From assembly GCF_027744825.2 (NCBI RefSeq), contig NC_071335.1, positions 29,378,501 to 29,442,500 of the forward strand: a DNA stretch of 64,000 nucleotides, read 5' to 3'. The DNA comes from Synchiropus splendidus (Eukaryota > Chordata > Actinopteri > Syngnathiformes > Callionymidae). Shown in pieces: positions 41,490 through 56,515 of this stretch. Under the pieces are notes generated by a model. It made no database searches. It was given only the letters and a program-made list of their open reading frames with translations, and was not told where the DNA came from. Numbering within the stretch: position 1 is the first letter of the stretch; each line of letters begins with the position of its first letter. Both the position numbers and the translations under genes were made by a program.

Positions 41490-44400
41490 ACCACTTTAGA
41501 CTTTTACTTACATATTCTGAAAAAACTAATAATTTTAATTCAAAAATAAAGATTAAATAAACAAGTAACAGAAAGGCCATGATCGCTTTGAATGTTACGT
41601 TCACGAGCGGAGATACAACAGATTGCTGCGCAGCATATTCACCGCACTCTCGACATCCTGGTTCCTTTCAACTCCACAGCAGCTGTGTATATTCTTCCTC
41701 AGGCACGAAGGCCTGCTTCACCAGGATGACCCAATTTATCAGACATGATGTGTTGTTGATGGATCGAAAGCGCATCTTCACACAAATCTTATAAAGGCCA
41801 CTCATAATCGTATTTCTGTTTGTGCTCCCATTCATAATCTCTAAGTAAACTCAAGCTAAACCATTACACGCCTCATGAAGGGCTTTTCTTCCCATCCAGT
41901 AATAAAGTCCCACCATCTTTCCTAAAATATTGTTTTCCTAAGATGCATGATTCTGCTTAGTTTTTTTCCTCATTCAATTTCGATTGACATGGACTAATGC
42001 ATTCACATGCAAACAATTTTGTGCTCATCATATTATTTAAATCCAATATTGCACCGGTTTCACCACAGAGCTCAATCTTCATTATGGTGTGTGAAGAGCT
42101 GTTCAAACATCACACTTGTAGCGCTCGGCCTGATTTATTAGAGTCTGGCCACCACAATGGTATCTGTCTCCCGCCTTGAGATTGAGCTTCTTCATAGCAC
42201 CTAATTCAGACCAGAGCTACGGCGGAGCTACGTTTGTAGTTGTGTTGCAGATAGGAAATTCTTCAATGACCAATATGGGTGACTTTAAACTCATACAGCT
42301 CAACTTCATGTTCAGTAAATTATGGTTAGGATTCGGGGAAGGGTTAGTTGATCGTATTTGCCTTTGTGTTGTTGTTCTGCTCTACTGAATGTATCTCCTC
42401 AAACCCTCTTTCATGTCATAGATCCAGCCTCCTACAGGTGTGGAACTGTGGTTCCTAAGGCGTCACATACTGATGGTTGTCAAGTGGAATTTTCCAACCC
42501 AGGCGCAAGGACTATGGTCCCGTAAGGCATGGTCATCCCAGCTTTCCTTTTTGGACGTCGAAAAATTGGGAAACACCATGATAGCAGTTTCTTTTTAACT
42601 CTAAGAGTTTACAGGTAAAAGTACACCAGGCACCAGATTGACAAGGGTTTGTACGCACCTATGTGGCGAGGGCCTGGTGAAACAACTGCTGTTGCTTGCG
42701 AACTGAGAAAGCATTGAAAGGTTCCCTTGAATCCGTGTCCAATGTGATTCACCTGAACCTGTGGTGAAGCATGTGCTGCCTCACCACCACCTGAGTCCAA
42801 CGGTTCATGGCTACAACACATCCATGTATCTCCTTCTACACACAAAGACTAAGGCAGCTGAGGAGCACTGACCCCTCCATCCTCACAATAAGTTGACTGC
42901 AACCAAGGTCGGGTGGTCCATCAACTATTGTGAGACTGTTTTTATCACCGTCACTATACGCTATTCCATAGTTCCTATTCATAACACATCAAAACTTCAA
43001 AGGGCGGACTTTAAAACGGGAGGATATGTTTCCTCTAAACCTGAACAAACTGTGTTATTCGATAGTGCCACCAAGAATTATGATGGACATAAGCTTCAGT
43101 GTTCCATCGGCTTTGAGCGAGTGTATCGCAAGAACAATGTAGGCAACAGGTTGCTCAGTTGATTGTTGTAGTTTTATTGTGTCTTGACTGATGTTGTGAG
43201 TGTCTACAGTGGGAATGGATTCACTGAATTCCCATCAATCCTTATGGGGGAGTTGTATTGGAACTGCGCTGAGTGGAATTTAAGGGTTTGTGATGTCGAC
43301 TGCGGGGGCAATACTTCAACGCAGACACATTCACCTGAAATTTAATTTGAATTTCAAGAGCCGTCCTGTTCTGCAGCTGGGTCAATTGCTTGAATAATTC
43401 TTATCAGATCAGTCATATAACCTTACACCATACACCCTGTTCTCAACTTCACTTGTTCCCTACATTTATCGCACCGCACACTTAAAGTCTTTGTAGTGAC
43501 AAGGCTCCTCAGATTTGGCTTCTGGAGGAGAGAAACAAACAGAAACAAACAGTTCAGTTCACCTCACTCTTCAGGTTTCTGTTGTTTGTTTAGGACACCA
43601 CAGCTTGACTTCGTGTAGACGAGGTGAATAAACGATTTGAAGCTGAAGATGCGAGTCGAAGCGTTGATTCTATTAACTTCCTTGTGAGGCAGCAGAAGCA
43701 AGGGATGCTGCTGGGATTTTTAAGAGTCAGTGCGCCGTGTTTGATTTAAGGATGAGAAAGCAGAGGCAGCGACGGCTGCGGAATTTCCGAAAGCTCTGTG
43801 ATCCACCATGTTGTTACACTACATTTTATTTACACTTAAACAAGGCTAACTTTGATTTGTTTCATTTTTACGTGGGCTTGGGACAAAGCTTCAAAGTGTC
43901 TCTCCGTCTCACTATAAATATTCTTGTCTGCGAGCCACTCAGGAGCACAAACTCTGCATTTACTCTCGTGGCTGTGCAGTGTCTTCTTTTGCAGGAATAG
44001 ACTCTTGTTGCAGACATTTTTGCTCTTTTAGATATTCCTTTCAAACTCAGCCCACACAACATCTCAAAACACTGAGCATGTTACGACTCACTCAAGAGTT
44101 TCCATAACTAAATAAATCATTATTATCAATAATAATAACAGACATATCGATGCGATTCAACCAAATTATCTTCACAAGGACTTTGTAACATCTGTTTTTG
44201 TGAGGGACAACAAAAACAACAAATGAGTTTGGTATTCGCTCACGACAGACAGGAGGTCGACAGACATACTGTAATGAATTAATGATTCAAACCTGAATAC
44301 GCGCTCAGCTTGGTAATATTGCCACTGATGGACTGCACTCATGTCTGTGGGGCCGTCGCAAGGTTGAAGAAGAGCGGAGTTGGTTGTTCATTAGATGAAC

Positions 44401-44599
44401 ATGTGAGGTCCATGAACGAATGAATGGCTTTCTTAATCAAGGAAGTTCCACAACCATGAGGAAAACCTTGCATTTTTATTTTTTTCATATTCCAGCGTAC
44501 CTCACTGTGGAAGCTGGGATAGGCTGCACCTTCTTACAGGCTACAAACGGAAGATAAATTATTTATTGAATAAAATAATGAATCTCTTCGTTTCATTTT
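41490..44599. other. Unique sequence, no gene recognised
   Basis: Frames are at most 89 codons. A 44-bp segment at 42452-42495 resembles 31694-31737. No exon, RNA gene or transposon end was recognised. Confidence 0.45.
42452..42495. repeat. Short interspersed repeat, pair member 2
   Basis: TTCCTAAGGCGTCACATA and the following bases pair with the segment at 31694-31737 in the same orientation. Confidence 0.35.
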
Positions 44600-44601
44600 T
44601 A

Positions 44602-45231
44602 CAGAGCCCTGGAAGTGACATGCATGTGTTTTTTTTGCTTCTTCTTTTGGATGTGACATGCATGGTTTTTTTTTGCTTCTTTTTTTGGATGTGACATGCA
44701 TGACTTTATTTTCAAGATAATTTTTATCTCAAGAAACGATTGCTTCCTGTAACCACAATGTCTCCCATGGCTTCGTAACTGTTTGTCAACGTTGTCATTC
44801 GCTCTCTGCAAGTCAGAATATTGCCGACGACAAAGTCTGTGCGCTTTTAACACTCTGATCAAGTGGCGTCTATTCAAAATAATACCACATATGGCATGCT
44901 TGACTTTTTTTTTTTTCTCCCCAGATAATAGTTATCTCAAGATAAATCGTACCTCGAGATAATTTTTATCTCGAGATACAAATTTATTTTGGGATAAAAA
45001 ACAATAAAGTCATGCATGTTGCTTCCAGGGACGCGTAATACGTAAGTGCGCTGACTTGCAGACAGTGACTGACAACGTTGTCCAACAGTTACATAGCCAT
45101 GGCAGACATAGTGGTTCCAGGGGGACGTATACACATCTTGATCTCGAGATAACTTTTATCTCGGGCAAAAAAAAAGTCATGCATGCCACATCCCAAAAAA
45201 TAAACATATGCATGTCACTTCCAGGGCTCTG
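44602..45231. mobile_element. Foldback (nested-palindrome) DNA element
   Basis: The 630-bp element begins CAGAGCCCTGGAAGTGACAT and ends with the complement ATGTCACTTCCAGGGCTCTG. TA lies on both sides (44600-44601 and 45232-45233). The inverted arms continue far inward: 44602-44814 matches the reverse complement of 45051-45231, including the shared words CCATGGC, GTAACTGTT, CAACGTTGTCA and CTGCAAGTCAG. Between the arms a second inverted pair (GCATGCTTGACTTTT near 44895; AAAGTCATGCATG near 45007) surrounds a central palindromic zone of TCTCGAGATAA-type words near 44950-44980. GTGACATGCATG is repeated three times in the left arm. It has no transposase and looks like a foldback MITE mobilised by a TA-targeting enzyme. 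Confidence 0.85.
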
Positions 45232-45233
45232 TA

Positions 45234-47945
<2,712 letters not shown>

Positions 47946-49100
47946 CTTCTTCTTTTGGTCTCTTGACATTTCCCATTGGGGGTTGCCAGAGCAAGTCAGC
48001 CTCCTTCACCTTAGCCTGTCTTGTCCATCCTTCCAAGTCAAGTCCTGTGTCACATCCATGAGCCTTGTGTCTCCACTTTGCTTGGCTGATAATTCCATTT
48101 CTATTATCCTTCATCCTGGTATCTCCTCCTCACACGTGCAAGCCATCTGAGTCTGGCCTGCTTGTCTTCATGAACTGTTCCATTTGTACTAGAGTATCTT
48201 CAACTCTGCCACTTCTAACTCCGTCCAAATGGCACAGCCGATGTCTCTACATCGTATATCAGGTCTGTCTACTGTCCTAAAAAGCTCCGCTGCCACAGAT
48301 CACCCACGGCTGTTGTCTCCACCATTTCAACCAGCCTGCATTCTCCTCTTCTCCTAATCTAATCCCACTCCTTTGGCCTTGACTCAAGATTGATCCCAAG
48401 TAGCTGAACTCCTCTGTTTTCAGGATCTTATCTTCTCATATCCTGCAGTCTGTGATTCCCGCATCTGTGTCCCGACCTCCTCTCCTGCTCACACCTCTAC
48501 CGCTCCGTTTTACAGCACACAGTGCCATCTGTTGTCCTCAGAAAATGTGGACACCGTTTCATGAAACCTCATCAACCCATCACGAAACCTCACTTCCTAC
48601 TTCCATCCTTTCTCTTGCTACTGTGCAACTCTGTCTGACCTTCTCTGTACTTTTGTGTCAACATCCTCAGTGCAAACAATATATCTGTGGTTCTCTTTGT
48701 CGGCATGAAACCACACTGCTGCTCACTGATGCTGACTTCACTACTAAGCCTGGGATCAATGGCTTTTCTTTCCCACACATAACACATTCCACCCCTGTCC
48801 TTGATCAACCTAACCTGTAGCACACCTTTTGCAGTTCTCTTTCTATCTGCCTGGTCACACCAACCGTCCTACCTGGCTCTCCAGTCTGTCAAATAATGCA
48901 CGAGATGCCACTGGCTTAGCCGAAGAAACCTCTTCTTTTTTTGCCCAACACCTGTACTTTAAGTAATGCTCTCGTCTTTGCTTCTTCCCCAATTTCTTCT
49001 ATCCCTCTATTTCTTGATACGCTCCTGAACCCCATCCCTCCACCTCAGAGTGTCCTTGTTCTCAGTTGCTTTCTCTGACAATACACCACTGGCTTTCATT
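47946..49100 (-). mobile_element. Second RTE/Rex3-type LINE remnant, heavily decayed
   Basis: Minus strand. The frame at 48590-48823 keeps RT-domain words SEQQCGFMP, TTDILFALRML and QKYREGQTELH, which match the region before the FADD box in RTE-clade elements. The stretch that would carry the catalytic box is missing. It is replaced at about 48519-48598 by a TTTCATGAAAC-type repeat. Further down (48480 to 47946) decayed versions of the C-terminal region are recognisable at DNA level, ending in a GGCAACCCCCAATGGGAAAT segment and a CAAAAGAAGAAG-type tail, as in fish RTE 3' ends. Many stops and frameshifts. Older than the copy at 18445-19305. Confidence 0.65.
48519..48598 (-). repeat. TTTCATGAAAC repeat inserted in a LINE remnant
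   Basis: The plus strand has ACACCGTTTCATGAAACCTC at 48551-48570 and CACGAAACCTCAC at 48581-48593. The reverse complement aligns with 22640-22690 over about 50 bp. It sits where the LINE should carry its YDRVP to FADD region, so it marks an insertion with loss, or a deletion junction. Confidence 0.5.
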
Positions 49101-49227
49101 GCAGTTTGACCCATCATGTATCCAATGTTGACTTCTTGAACCCTTGAAAGTCAATCTTATAACTCATTGCATTTCCTGAAATGTGCTTGACATTTTTGTT
49201 GAAATACAACCATCTTTTTATTTTAAA
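49101..49227. other. Short spacer between two mobile-element remnants
   Basis: AT-rich, nothing recognised. It may include the decayed edges of either neighbour. Confidence 0.4.
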
Positions 49228-49605
49228 AAATGCATCACTTCTAAACTAGTTTTGAAAACAGGGTCCAGCATGGAGACTGACTCATGAAACAAACTCGCCA
49301 ATGTTCTGAATTTGAATCATGAACCCCTCACAGCTTTTATTTACCATAAAAACACTCACACAGTTTTCACCTGTGTCCAAAGTTAAGACACTACAGCTGG
49401 TCTCAGCTGCTGCTTCTTATCTCCAGTCCTCCAGGAGATCGGCTTTGTTGGTGGAGCTGCGGACACGCGGTGACGCGGTTCAATATTTTGTCTGCATGAC
49501 GCTCTTTGGCCTGTAAAAATCCATATATTACCCGCAGTGTTGTATAAACTGCAGGGTTCAGACCGTGAGAGAAAAGTATCGGTTCATAGTCCGGAAATTA
49601 TGGTA
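49228..49605 (-). mobile_element. Interspersed repeat family B, copy 3 (most complete)
   Basis: The terminal word at the right edge reads TACCATAATTTCCGGACTAT on the minus strand. This resembles the TACCGTAATTTCCGGACTAT end of a common fish MITE. The body contains GTAAAAATCCATATATTA, GGAGCTGCGGACAC, CCAGGAGATCGGCT and GGTCTCAGCTGCTGCTTCTT. Copies at 39130 and 41304 cover different parts. The left terminus is not clear. No coding capacity. Confidence 0.6.
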
Positions 49606-52600
49606 AACAATATTTTACAATGCATAATGACATGAAAGTTCAAAAAAGGGAAAAGGCTTTCTGTGTCTGTGTGTTGATGTTCGAATTATTGTTTCTTCAG
49701 ACGGAGTTGAGTGAATAATAAAAAGCACGTAGACACAGTATCGTATGCACAGTGTGAGTAGACACAGGCGAACCGGTTCCTCATACATTTCCAGAGAAGG
49801 CAATAGAGATATTTCCAATTCAGTCCAGTTTTACCATCATACATGTGGCCCTACCAACATCCCGCTGTTTTTAATTTGTTGGGCCTCGATGTGGAGGTTT
49901 GTCTCCTACTGAGCGGGATCCTACTGAGCTCAGACAAGAGTATGCCTGCCTTTCAGTGAGACAAATGGAAACAGGCTCGCATGTGTCCTCGCCATATTGA
50001 TCTTTCCAGCCCTCTGCTGCAAAACACTGGTTCCTGGAATATGTCCATTTCCAATAGTAAATACATACATTGTTTACTGGTATAAAGAATACAAAAGATC
50101 CTAGATCTTTTTTAGCTTTTTTCTTTCTTTCTTTCTTTATTTTTTAAGTTTTCAATTATGAGTTTGAAATGAAGGACGTTGACAGGAAATAGCAAAAAGG
50201 AATAATGCATAGGGGCTACAAGAGCAATTGAAATAAAAGGCAGATGGACAAGTGGTATTGGCACCGCAGTCGCATTTGATGTGAAACTGTATAGTGTATG
50301 TTTATAGATGCATGTGTTCCTTTTCACCATCTTCACTTCAGATAAACCAGTGATTCTAAGGCATTGGGCCGAGGCCCAGCTATGGAGCCCGGCCTGAAGG
50401 GCCACTAAAGACGAAAGAAAAAGGATGTGAAGAAGGGAGTGCAGGTGCGGTGGAAGGGTTAGAAATGACAAGAAGATGCAGATGAAGATTCAAGTATATT
50501 AGAAGGACCCAGAGAAGTTTGAATTGGAGAATGCTGGAGAGGGAGAAACCAGGAAAAGACGACCGTAGAGGTTCATGTGGAGGTTGACTTGCAACCCCTG
50601 AAGGGAAATAACCTTAACAGAAAGATATGGTTTTACATTTGATCTCATTAGTGTCAATTTGTATTGTTTTAAAAGTGTCTCTTACTTTCATCTGATGTGA
50701 CTGCTGCATCTCCACTTTTCACGAGAGATTCACCCATTAACTCCAGAACGTCAAACTGCCTGTTTTCAACACACTGAACTGCAGGTCACCCCTGTCGACT
50801 TGACAAGTTATTCCAGCAATCATTGTCTTCTTTGACATTAAGAAAGGTACGTCTCACAACGTTTCTTTTTCACAGCTGAATCCAACAGCTTTTCTTTGAC
50901 TCAGCTTAAACAACTGCACTGAACTTGGAGAAATTCCCATTTTTCTGCCCCACTTTTGTCTTCAAATCAATGGCTCTCAAAACAAATAATCTTAATCCAT
51001 TTTATGAAGTTTTTTTTTCTTGTTTCCTGTTGAAAAAAAAAACAAAAAAACTTCAGTCTTTTGTGATTAGACTGATATGTAAATCAAACACCTGCAAATG
51101 AATGCCACTGATCTATTTTTATCTCTCTAAAAAGGATAAATAGATCACAATTAAAAACACGGGGGCAAGCGCTAGCTCAAATTCTGGCACCACAAACATA
51201 TTTTTAAAATCTGGGGTGGAGAGTTGACTCCTCATTAAGACACTCCAAATAAAAAAAATAAAAAAAAGCAGAATCAACATCACAAAGGGATAAATATAAA
51301 AGTTGCTGCTTGAGTTCAACATGAGAGCTGAGTCAAACTGTTGAAAAAAAAAATAATAATAATCTAAAAACAACTACCCAGTGTCAAGTGAAATCACATG
51401 CTGCCGCCCTTCGGATGCACATTAACATTAATTTCATTTTCATGCTCGTCCTTTGTTTTTCCCTAAGAGAGCATCTTTGATTTTCTTTAACCTTGCACAT
51501 CCCGCTTTAGTCTTCTCTGCTTTCTTAAGAAGCCAGACTTTAACCGGTCGACACCAAATGCATGTTTTAGCATATCCCTGGTTTTTGGCTCAAAATAAAG
51601 TCTCTAAAAAAATCAGCCTGGGAATTTAGAAGAATACGTTTATTTCAATCCCACATACATATAGTAGCAAGTCGACCGTGTCAAGTTTAGTTCCTTTATG
51701 GAGAATATAGGGCAACTTCAAACAAAACAAAGCTCTTGAAACTTTTTTTTTTTTCTGACGTATTGTACTGTTGTGATCCATTTGAATAGAAAATTTAAGG
51801 TCAGCTCACGATTGCTGCATATTCAGAAGAGACAGAAATAACCCGAAAAGCATTACTAATACCCCTCTTTTTTTCTCCCTCCCCTCACATATTCATGCAC
51901 AGCTGTTGTTGTCTTTGTTAAATTTGCCTTTTTTTTTGGCGACACAATTACCTGAAACTGGTAAAATGTGGTGTTTTGTTATTGCTTTGTCCAGGTTGGA
52001 GTAGTTTGATGTGAGTCAGAGTGTGAAAGGCGTCACCCGCCTCTCGTCCTAGGTAGCTGGGACGCGAGTATTGCCTGTGTATTAGAGGAAGCCTAAGTCT
52101 CAGCCCATGGGACCAAAGATCGGAAACAAAAACTTTTCTCTGTTCCACTTTGCCTCATGCCCTGGATGCCACATATGCTGTACCTGAATTTACCATAAAT
52201 GACTAATAGTTTTGACTTTGTTTGTCACGTAATATAGGATTTATTTGCTTGTGAAAATATGTCATTATTTGGACTGCAACTCAAAGGTCAGATGTACAAC
52301 GTCACAGCAGAATCCGACTCTTTCGGTGCTAAGGCGGATGCTAAAGGTCCTAAACCCGCAAAGGTATAAGACAGCTAACATTAGCTGACATTGTTAAATT
52401 CTTACCGTGACCTTGTAGGGCTTGTCCTGTCTGAGAGTTGTTCGCTACTACATATCACACAAATCCTAAACTTTTGATGCAGGTTGTGGCATTGGAATGT
52501 ATCTTTCAAATGCACAGACATCACACGTGAGATCTATGGTACATTTCAAGTTCGATCGGAAAGTAACTTTTATCTCTCCGTTGACCGTTTTTCATAGTTT

Positions 52601-55600
52601 TCTCTTAACTTAGGTCCCATGAGGCACAATAGATGGCCGTGACTTCGGCTCCCTATACTGCAAGCTCCTTCTATTTCAATGCAAACATGAAGAAACTATA
52701 CAAACGGATAGGGCCACCAACGTCCTCTGAGGCTGACTTCAAGTGCAGACCTGGAAATACACACTAACATCACGACAACAAACGCAGTCTGATCGACACG
52801 TTCACTGGCACATGCACAGACGGGGCAAACAAACAAATGACAACTACATATATCGCGACACGTGAGGTCATGTGTATGCACACACACACACACATTTCCT
52901 CATGCAGCTCTTGAGTTGATCAGAGACTGTTGCAGTGTCACCTCCCTTCCCCAGCTCAAACCCCCGGGGAGTTCGCTTTCTGTCACTGATGCTGCTGTGT
53001 AGACAGTCCCTGTCTACTTCTCTGTGTATGCGTTTTGTGTGTCTGTCTCTCCTTGGATGTCTCTGGATTACAAACAACCTGAAGAGATTGATGCTTTAGA
53101 CATTGTTACAGCACACGTTTAAGTAAAGAACCCATCGCATGGCGAATTTCCAGGTACATCAATGTGTTTTCAGGCATTTGAATAAAAAGTAAACAGTTCA
53201 AATATCCTTAACAAAAGAAGAGCTGACAAAGTCAACTTACATAAAGAAAAAAAAAAAAAAAAAAGAGAGAGACACCTTTCCCTTAGCTACAGTTCAAAGT
53301 ATCTAATTTTACATCTAGCTCTACGGTTTTGGCTACATGAAGCAAAAAATAATAGCTGTGTGCAGTGAGCATTTCGTTTCCCAGCTGAGGAAGTCAGGAC
53401 TCTTTTTATCTCTGGCGAAAAAAAAAAAAAAAAGCCCAGGGAACTGTGGATTCTTTACGCAAAACAACAAAGAATTTGTCTTTCCGTCCCTCTGTTTTGA
53501 CATCTCCAGGCAGAATGCCACAGCCGAGCTAATGGTGTGGTACGCGATAAAATGTAGGTTTATAAGGGATTAGCTGACTGTGTCCCGCGCACACTCACAC
53601 ACACTCACACACACACAAGATTCCCCAAGTTTAGCGATGCATTAATGGTGTTTACGACAGCTTTGAGTGGAGATTATGCCGGCTCCTGCCCCCTGCTTGC
53701 TTGCACTCTCCGTCACCACACTGCTACACACAGTGGACTGGCGCAGTCCAGACTGACGGGGGTTTAGTTAAAGACGGGAATTCACTAGGACAGATGGTCA
53801 GGTTAGTGAGATTGGTTGGTCGTGTGTGTGTATGTGTGTGGTCGGAGGAGATGTGAAAGACGCAGGCAGTGTGTGTACTTTTCAGGACTGGTTCCTGACC
53901 TTTCAAAAAAAAAAAAAAAAAAAAAAGAGAGCAGCAGAGGGTGTGTTGTAACAAACGGATAGGAAGCAAACAGGTTAAGGTTAAAAATTTGAGCCAAAAA
54001 ATTTGATTATTTTATTCAGGTTTAGAGGGAAATATAGTAGAAGGAATACAGATGGGCCTTTCTAAAGCTTTGGAATGCTGGATTATCATCTTCACCTTTA
54101 TTTCGATTTGATTTTACTCACTTATTTTGCTGCCCAGCTTAAAGCTCAGGGCACTTTTGCAGACTGTTTCCACTGGATACCTGGACTTTTGTTAGCCAAG
54201 ACTCACGGACAGAAATAAAGGGAGGTGAAGAAAAAAGTGAATGCAGGATGGAAGTAATGGAGATGATGATTATATTAAAAATAACAATAAAAATAAAATA
54301 AAATAAAGATGAAAAAAAGAGGTTTGGCCAACAAGGAGAGTCATGGTCGAAAAATATTGACAAGAAAGTTAACCAATGAGGTCTTTGGTGAGTTATTTGA
54401 GTTCACATTGTTCCCAAAACGCACAGACTGTAGAAGTATTTTCTAAACAGCTTTTCCGTTTGACTGTCTGATGCGTCATTCTGCTCATTGCAATTGACCT
54501 GCGGTGGCAGTTTGCCCTTGAGCTTTAGTTCTCCCCCTCCAATATCCTGTTTCCACGTTCATATGGTTGAGTTCATCCGCTGTTGCTGAGCATCTTTGGT
54601 TTATATCTTAAACCAAGTCATTCTGCGACACATTATGCTTGGCAATAACTTTATTTAAACCACCGCCATCTATCTTTTGCAGCTGTCCTGTCTAGTGTTT
54701 GATTTTATTTAATGTGATTTTTACTTGCAACCACACTGTGGGATACTTTGCTCAAGTGTTCAATGTTATTTTTAGAAATTCTCTGGACACAACTCAAGAC
54801 TGGGACAATGTCATGAGGTCACCGCTGTGTGGGTGCATTGATCTTTTATGTATGGGTGCATTGTTGGGATTTATTATTAGTTGTGTATTGTCGACCTTTA
54901 GAGCGGACAAATGCGAAATGCCACTTCCCCTCACCACTCCAAGTGGGAGATTAAACGCTGTGTGTATGAAGGTTTTTTTTTTTTTTCCCTATCTCTCTTC
55001 ATATCTAAAAGACAGCCTGTGCTTGATATAGGGCTACACACTCGCACACTTAGCTAAGAGCTTAACAAACACTGGAATCTTCTTAAATCTATACTAATCC
55101 GTTATTCTCTGGGTGCTCTGATTCCAGCTCCTATTCGTGGGAGTCAACCGCGACTGATGTTGTTTGTGTTCGAGTGAGCTCCAGTTAACACGCAGGCACC
55201 AGCCTGACACAATATATCCCCCCACCAAGCCCATCCATCGCTCCGTCTGCGTTTTCAAGGACAAACATTTGAATTATACAGTTAGAGTCTTTTCAAAACA
55301 TAAGGAAGCCAATTGGCCTTTTAAAGGCTCTTCCTTTGCACGTGCTGGCGTGTGTGTGTGTGCGTTCGGACTGTATTGTTAATGAGGCAGCATCTGTTGT
55401 GCTCTGTACTGAGATGATTCACCAATCAAAGATGATTATGATGTTGACAAAGTACCCCAGCAGATAGCACTTATTCACCCTCAGCAGGAGACGAAGGTTT
55501 TAAATGGCGGCAGTGGAAGCACTTTTACTTAATGTGTTTTCTTTTCTCTATGTGCCGTACGTAAATAGACATTTAAAGGTCATTCTTGGAAAGAAACATA

Positions 55601-55834
55601 TGGCAATAATTACTTGCAACAGCAAACCGGCAGATAATGAAAAATAGAAAATAGTGCAAATTCTGTGAAAAACTATTAGACCATAATATCCAGAACTGTC
55701 CATGACTAAAAAAAAAAAGTCAGGTCAGCAGTGCCAACTGCTTTTTTTTTTTTTTTTTTCACACAGACTCTTAAAGGTGGGATTCAGCAGTGTAACAGGT
55801 TGTGACTTTTTAACACACTGTTCCTATTCTTTTA
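49606..55834. other. Long unique stretch, no gene recognised
   Basis: Contains a TTTC run at about 50118-50138, A-runs at 53247-53264 and 53905-53926, CA tracts at 52879-52892 and 53589-53618, and an AAAAT run near 54292-54308. The longest frames are 119 codons (50112-50471, minus) and 110 codons (54699-55031, plus); neither shows a domain I recognise. No transposon end was recognised in 6 kb, which is long for this window. Confidence 0.4.
53589..53618. repeat. (CA)n-rich microsatellite
   Basis: CA dinucleotides interrupted by CT at two places. Confidence 0.9.
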
Positions 55835-56332
55835 CAGTGGTCCCTCGGTTCTCGACCACAGTCCGTTCCAGACGGCCGTTCGAGAAGCCAATCAATTTTT
55901 CCCATTACAATGAATGGAAAAAGAACTAATGCGTTCCAAGCCTTAAAATAGTCTTTTGTAGGAGTGAATGTAGAGTGTCTGCTGCAGGTGCGCTGTTCCT
56001 CTATGTGTGTGGCCGCTGCATGTGGGAGGGGTTGCCGAGTGAGTGACGTCTCTCCAGAAGTGAAGAGGTGCCCGGTGCGTGTCCAGCTCTGAATGTGCGC
56101 TTCTGTGCAGTTTGGCTGTGACAAAGTCATAAACCAAGTCACGCTCTGTCCCAGACTGGCCTCATCCCTGTCCCAGCTCCAGCCCACAACAGGGGTCAGC
56201 TGATCGCTCCGCCCACGTTATGTTTATTCCGGCTTTTGTCGGTGGCGTTCGAGTTCTGGATTTTTGTTCGAAATGTGAAGCAAACTCTGATTTCTTCGAA
56301 GTCCGAGACATTCGAAAACAAAGGTACCACTG
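55835..56332 (-). mobile_element. TA-flanked MITE, family A copy 6 (internally deleted)
   Basis: The 498-bp copy in minus orientation has both ends (CAGTGGTCCCTCGGTT and AAAGGTACCACTG) and TA at 55833-55834 and 56333-56334. Relative to copies 1 and 5 it lacks the segment between CCACAACAGG and GGTCAGCTGATCG (about 56193), which spans the GTGTCACAG and ATGAAGAAAAAACAG region. Its deletion differs from that of copy 2, so internal deletions arose at least twice. Confidence 0.75.
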
Positions 56333-56354
56333 TACTGTGAAATGAAAGAGTAGG

Positions 56355-56515
56355 TTGGTTTCAAAATGGTGGTGGGCCGTCTTCGGGGTCCACGTGAATC
56401 CCGTCTCGGCCCATTCCTGCCGAATGCAGCACACATATTTAGAGGTTTGCGCACTGTGCAACATTAGCGTGGCAACTGAAATATTACTGTGGACCAACAA
56501 AAGGGTTTAACCATT
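56355..56515. repeat. Interspersed repeat family C, copy 1
   Basis: Words TGGTTTCAAAATGGTGG, GGGTCCACGTGAATCC, GCAACATTAGCGTGG and AAAGGGTTTAACCATTGTTA match 61212-61365 in the same order and orientation. It begins about 20 bp after family A copy 6, which may have inserted beside or into it. Confidence 0.55.

Noticed and set aside
50340..50405. GC-rich words GGGCCGAGGCCC and GGGCC as a structured RNA
   Set aside because: Only short local complementarity; no extended stem could be drawn.
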